Assembly: GCA_023055355.1 (NCBI GenBank)
Contig: JALJCS010000001.1
Location: forward strand, 93,915,381-93,979,380
From: Agelaius tricolor
Taxonomy: Eukaryota; Chordata; Aves; Passeriformes; Icteridae
Direction: 5' to 3'
Length of the DNA stretch: 64,000 bases
A program made the translations under genes and the position numbers. Shown piece after piece: positions 61,610 through 64,000 of this stretch (position 1 is its first letter; every line of letters starts with the position of its first letter). The notes beneath the pieces are model-generated. The model was not told where the DNA came from. It ran no database searches and saw only the letters and a program-made list of their open reading frames with translations.

Positions 61610-61615
61610 TTAACC

Positions 61616-64000
61616 CACCACATACAGATCATGGGAAGCAAAAAGCAAATGCACTTACTAATTTAGGAAAAAAACCCCACATGATTTATAAAGCTAATAA
61701 ATAAAGGGTAATGAAGACAATTGTAGGGATGTATTCTTGCTCCTCTCAGGAGCCTGTCCTTGGATGCCATAGGTCAGGGACCCATTGCCATCTCAGGCTA
61801 ATCCAAAAACTGAAATTGAATGCTATAGGCAGATTGATTTTCCTTACAGGTATTTTAGGCCTTGTACACATCTACTAGATTTTAAAAAAAAATCAAGCAG
61901 TTTGTCTGGAAGTATTGATTTTTAATCTTGTTTGCCCTTCATGATTGATTTAACTAAAGAGAAGGAGCTCTTGTAAGGGTTTGCAACTGTTTGCGTGTGC
62001 TGTGCTTTCTGTAATCCTTCCCCTGTGTACCTTAACTATAAACATAAGGTTTTCCAGAGGGCTGCTGCCAAGGCTCCAGGGGCCAATAAAGAGCTGAGCT
62101 ATGTTTTCCAAAATATCCACTAGAGGGTACTCAATGACCTCCTAGTGGAGACAGCTCGCGGTCTAGCGGCTGGGAAAGGGAAGCCAAAAGAAAATGTCCC
62201 TGATGGTTGCGTTAACAATAGCACAGGGAAAGCACCCTAAGTGGGGCTTTAGAGGAACGAAGCGTTGGACGAGCTTAAATCCATCAGGATCATATCTGTA
62301 GCACAGCTCCAGTGGCCCCAAACTGCCAGATGGAAATGGGGCAATGGGAAATGGGGGTTTGTTGAGCTTTCCTGGGAAGTGTGAGCCCATATCCAGCCCC
62401 ACTCTGCTGGATGTGGGGCTGGCTGGAGTCCAATTCACATACCTCTGACAGAACATTGCTGGGATTTCTTCCTTTCTTTCCTTCTTTTGCTGTCTGACCT
62501 GCATTTGGGGTGACCCCTGTGCAAGTTGGTTTGGCATAGATGAGGTTTCCTGGAAAAAAAAGTGCATTTTTTCATACTGCTGGCATTGAGAGAGTTGAAG
62601 TGGGATACTGTGGTATAACCACCCATCTCATAAAACAGCAGTGATGATTATTCCATAGAGATCTATTTTTTTTTTTTTTTTTATTAATCAGTCATTATCA
62701 GCTTAAATGGGTAGTCAATGGCTGTTCTTTTTTGCTAGAAAATGAGATAATTTTACCATGCAAATAAGACACAAACAGAGGCTTTATAAACCCACCAAAT
62801 CCTGGTCACAAATTTCTGCTTGTTTTATTCCAGGCTTTTATTTCCCTATTAAATGCTACAAAGGACATGTAAAATGCCAGACATGGCCTCAGAATGCTGG
62901 CCCTGCAAGGATATGCCATTCATCTTTTGCCTTCTTCTTCCAACAAATCAATAATAAGCATCTTATTTCAGTGTTGAAAGAGAAGATTTTTACTATCCAG
63001 CAGGACATCTGAGTTATTGACCTTGACTGCTAATCAGTATGTTTGAATGCTCTCACCAGGTTTAGAGCCGAGGCTAAAAAAAACTAATTAAATCAGCAGG
63101 GGGCACAATTTCTTCAAAATATCACAGGATTATCCAGCCATGTGCTGGGTATTCTTTCTGTTTCACAAAGCAGAGCTGCCCACCAATTCTATTTCTAAAG
63201 ATCTAATGTTTTTTCTGAGTTAACCTGTTCAGGCCCTGAACTTACCCATAGGAAACCTCAGGTCTCACCAACATAGTTCATGCTCCTGCAATTGGATCCT
63301 CTGTCCTAGCAATGCCCCTCCAGGGCATTGCTTAAATCACCCTGGATCCTTTTTTCCTTCTTTTCCCAAAAGTCCAAGTTTCCTGGGGGCAGCCCAAGCC
63401 TTGGCTGCTTTAACATTAGTCTGCAAAATGCTGAAGAGATTCTGATTCACTGCCGTGGGTCAAGAGGACCAAGCCCAAAGGTCCTGGGGGGATGCAGGAG
63501 GCTTGCCTGCACCCCTGAAATCCTCCTTAGCAATAAGCAAACAGGAAATCTTCTCCCCTCCACCAGTATTTTGCTTGTTCTCCATTTTGTCCCATTGCAA
63601 ATACTCTATTGAAATACACCTTCAGATCAGATTCAAAACTCAGGGATAAAGCAAAGGTATGGTCAAGCGTAATTGTGGGTGAATAGGTTTTATCCACTTT
63701 TAGTTCAGGATAATGAAATTTCCCCAATTCTCTAGCACACTGGCTGTGTGTACTTGTCATTTCTTTACCAGTTACACCCCTGGATGATTTTCACCTGCAG
63801 AACAGGCAGGGCAAGACCAGTGAACATGCAGAAGGTGGCCAGTGGCATGGTGCTCTAAGGTGGAGCTCAGCCAGGTCTGATGCCCACAGCAGTATGGACA
63901 GATTACAAAAGAAGCTGTCTAGTAAGTACCTATCCTTATTTTCTGTATGTCACCTTGGATACTTGATCCAAAGGCTCATGCCACTTTCACTGGAAATTCT
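61616..64000. other. Downstream intergenic DNA to window end
   Basis: No gene recognised. It contains the CTCF-like pair at 62117-62148 and a T-run at 62666-62682. Several open frames of 60-134 codons exist on both strands without similarity or splice context. The last 250 bp show nothing identifiable. Confidence 0.4.
62117..62148. promoter_or_regulatory. Paired CTCF-like motifs facing each other
   Basis: On the + strand, CCACTAGAGGGTAC (62117-62130) matches CCASYAGRKGGCRS at 13 of 14 positions. On the - strand, CCACTAGGAGGTCA (62135-62148) is a weaker match (10 of 14). The two cores begin with the same CCACTAG and form a short inverted repeat. It lies 17.5 kb past the ELOVL4 stop. Binding is inference. 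Confidence 0.4.

Noticed and set aside
62163..62567. 134-codon antisense open frame
   Set aside because: No similarity or domain seen. The length is within what a long random sequence can give.
45500..64000. Exons of SH3BGRL2, the downstream neighbour in human
   Set aside because: No thioredoxin-like SH3BGR sequence was recognised. The gene may lie beyond the window.
1..64000. CRISPR arrays, tRNA or rRNA genes, bacterial operons
   Set aside because: No regularly spaced identical repeats, no cloverleaf-type sequence seen by eye, and the sequence is clearly vertebrate. A tRNA or small RNA scan could still find something small.

Overview
The window looks like a stretch of bird genome, probably a songbird or close relative. 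It holds many CR1 LINE fragments with the avian 3' end (a 'ccttccaaccc...attctatgattct'-type terminus) and LTRs of a type I know from avian endogenous retroviruses. It also contains a vertebrate split gene with canonical GT-AG introns. I see no bacterial or viral gene organisation, no tRNA or rRNA gene and no CRISPR array.

One protein-coding gene can be supported. It is a complete ELOVL4 (very-long-chain fatty acid elongase 4) on the + strand, with coding sequence from 11747 to 44595 in six exons. I assembled the exons by hand: 11747-11846, 31396-31583, 34717-34797, 41323-41494, 43688-43815 and 44320-44595. They total 945 nt and encode 314 residues plus stop, the same length as human ELOVL4, and every exon junction keeps frame. 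The protein has the N-terminal glycosylation site, the HVYHH catalytic box, the other ELO family motifs and the C-terminal KxKxx ER-retrieval signal.

Layout. 1-11.2 kb: upstream flank with no recognisable gene and one long, old antisense CR1 fragment (about 3.07-4.32 kb). 11.25-12.33 kb: CpG island with promoter, 5'UTR and exon 1; it carries an E-box, GC boxes, a G-quadruplex motif and a CAG/CTG inverted repeat next to the start codon. 11.85-31.40 kb: a 19.5-kb first intron with sense-oriented CR1 copies, an ERV-L-like solo LTR (19062-20983, flanked by TCCCT) split by two later CR1 insertions, a 145-bp tandem duplication and a G/T-rich tract. 31.4-44.6 kb: exons 2-6. 44.6-64 kb: 3'UTR and downstream flank with CR1 remnants, simple repeats and a cluster of LTRs at 57.4-61.6 kb. 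That cluster includes a clean 620-bp class-II-like solo LTR (60990-61609) flanked by TTAACC.

In human the neighbours are TTK upstream and SH3BGRL2 downstream. No exon of either was recognised here. I found no evidence of a new multi-gene system. The points most worth a second look are the nested LTR, the 5'UTR hairpin and promoter G4, a residue change beside the catalytic histidine box, the intronic tandem duplication, and CTCF-like sites on both sides of the gene.
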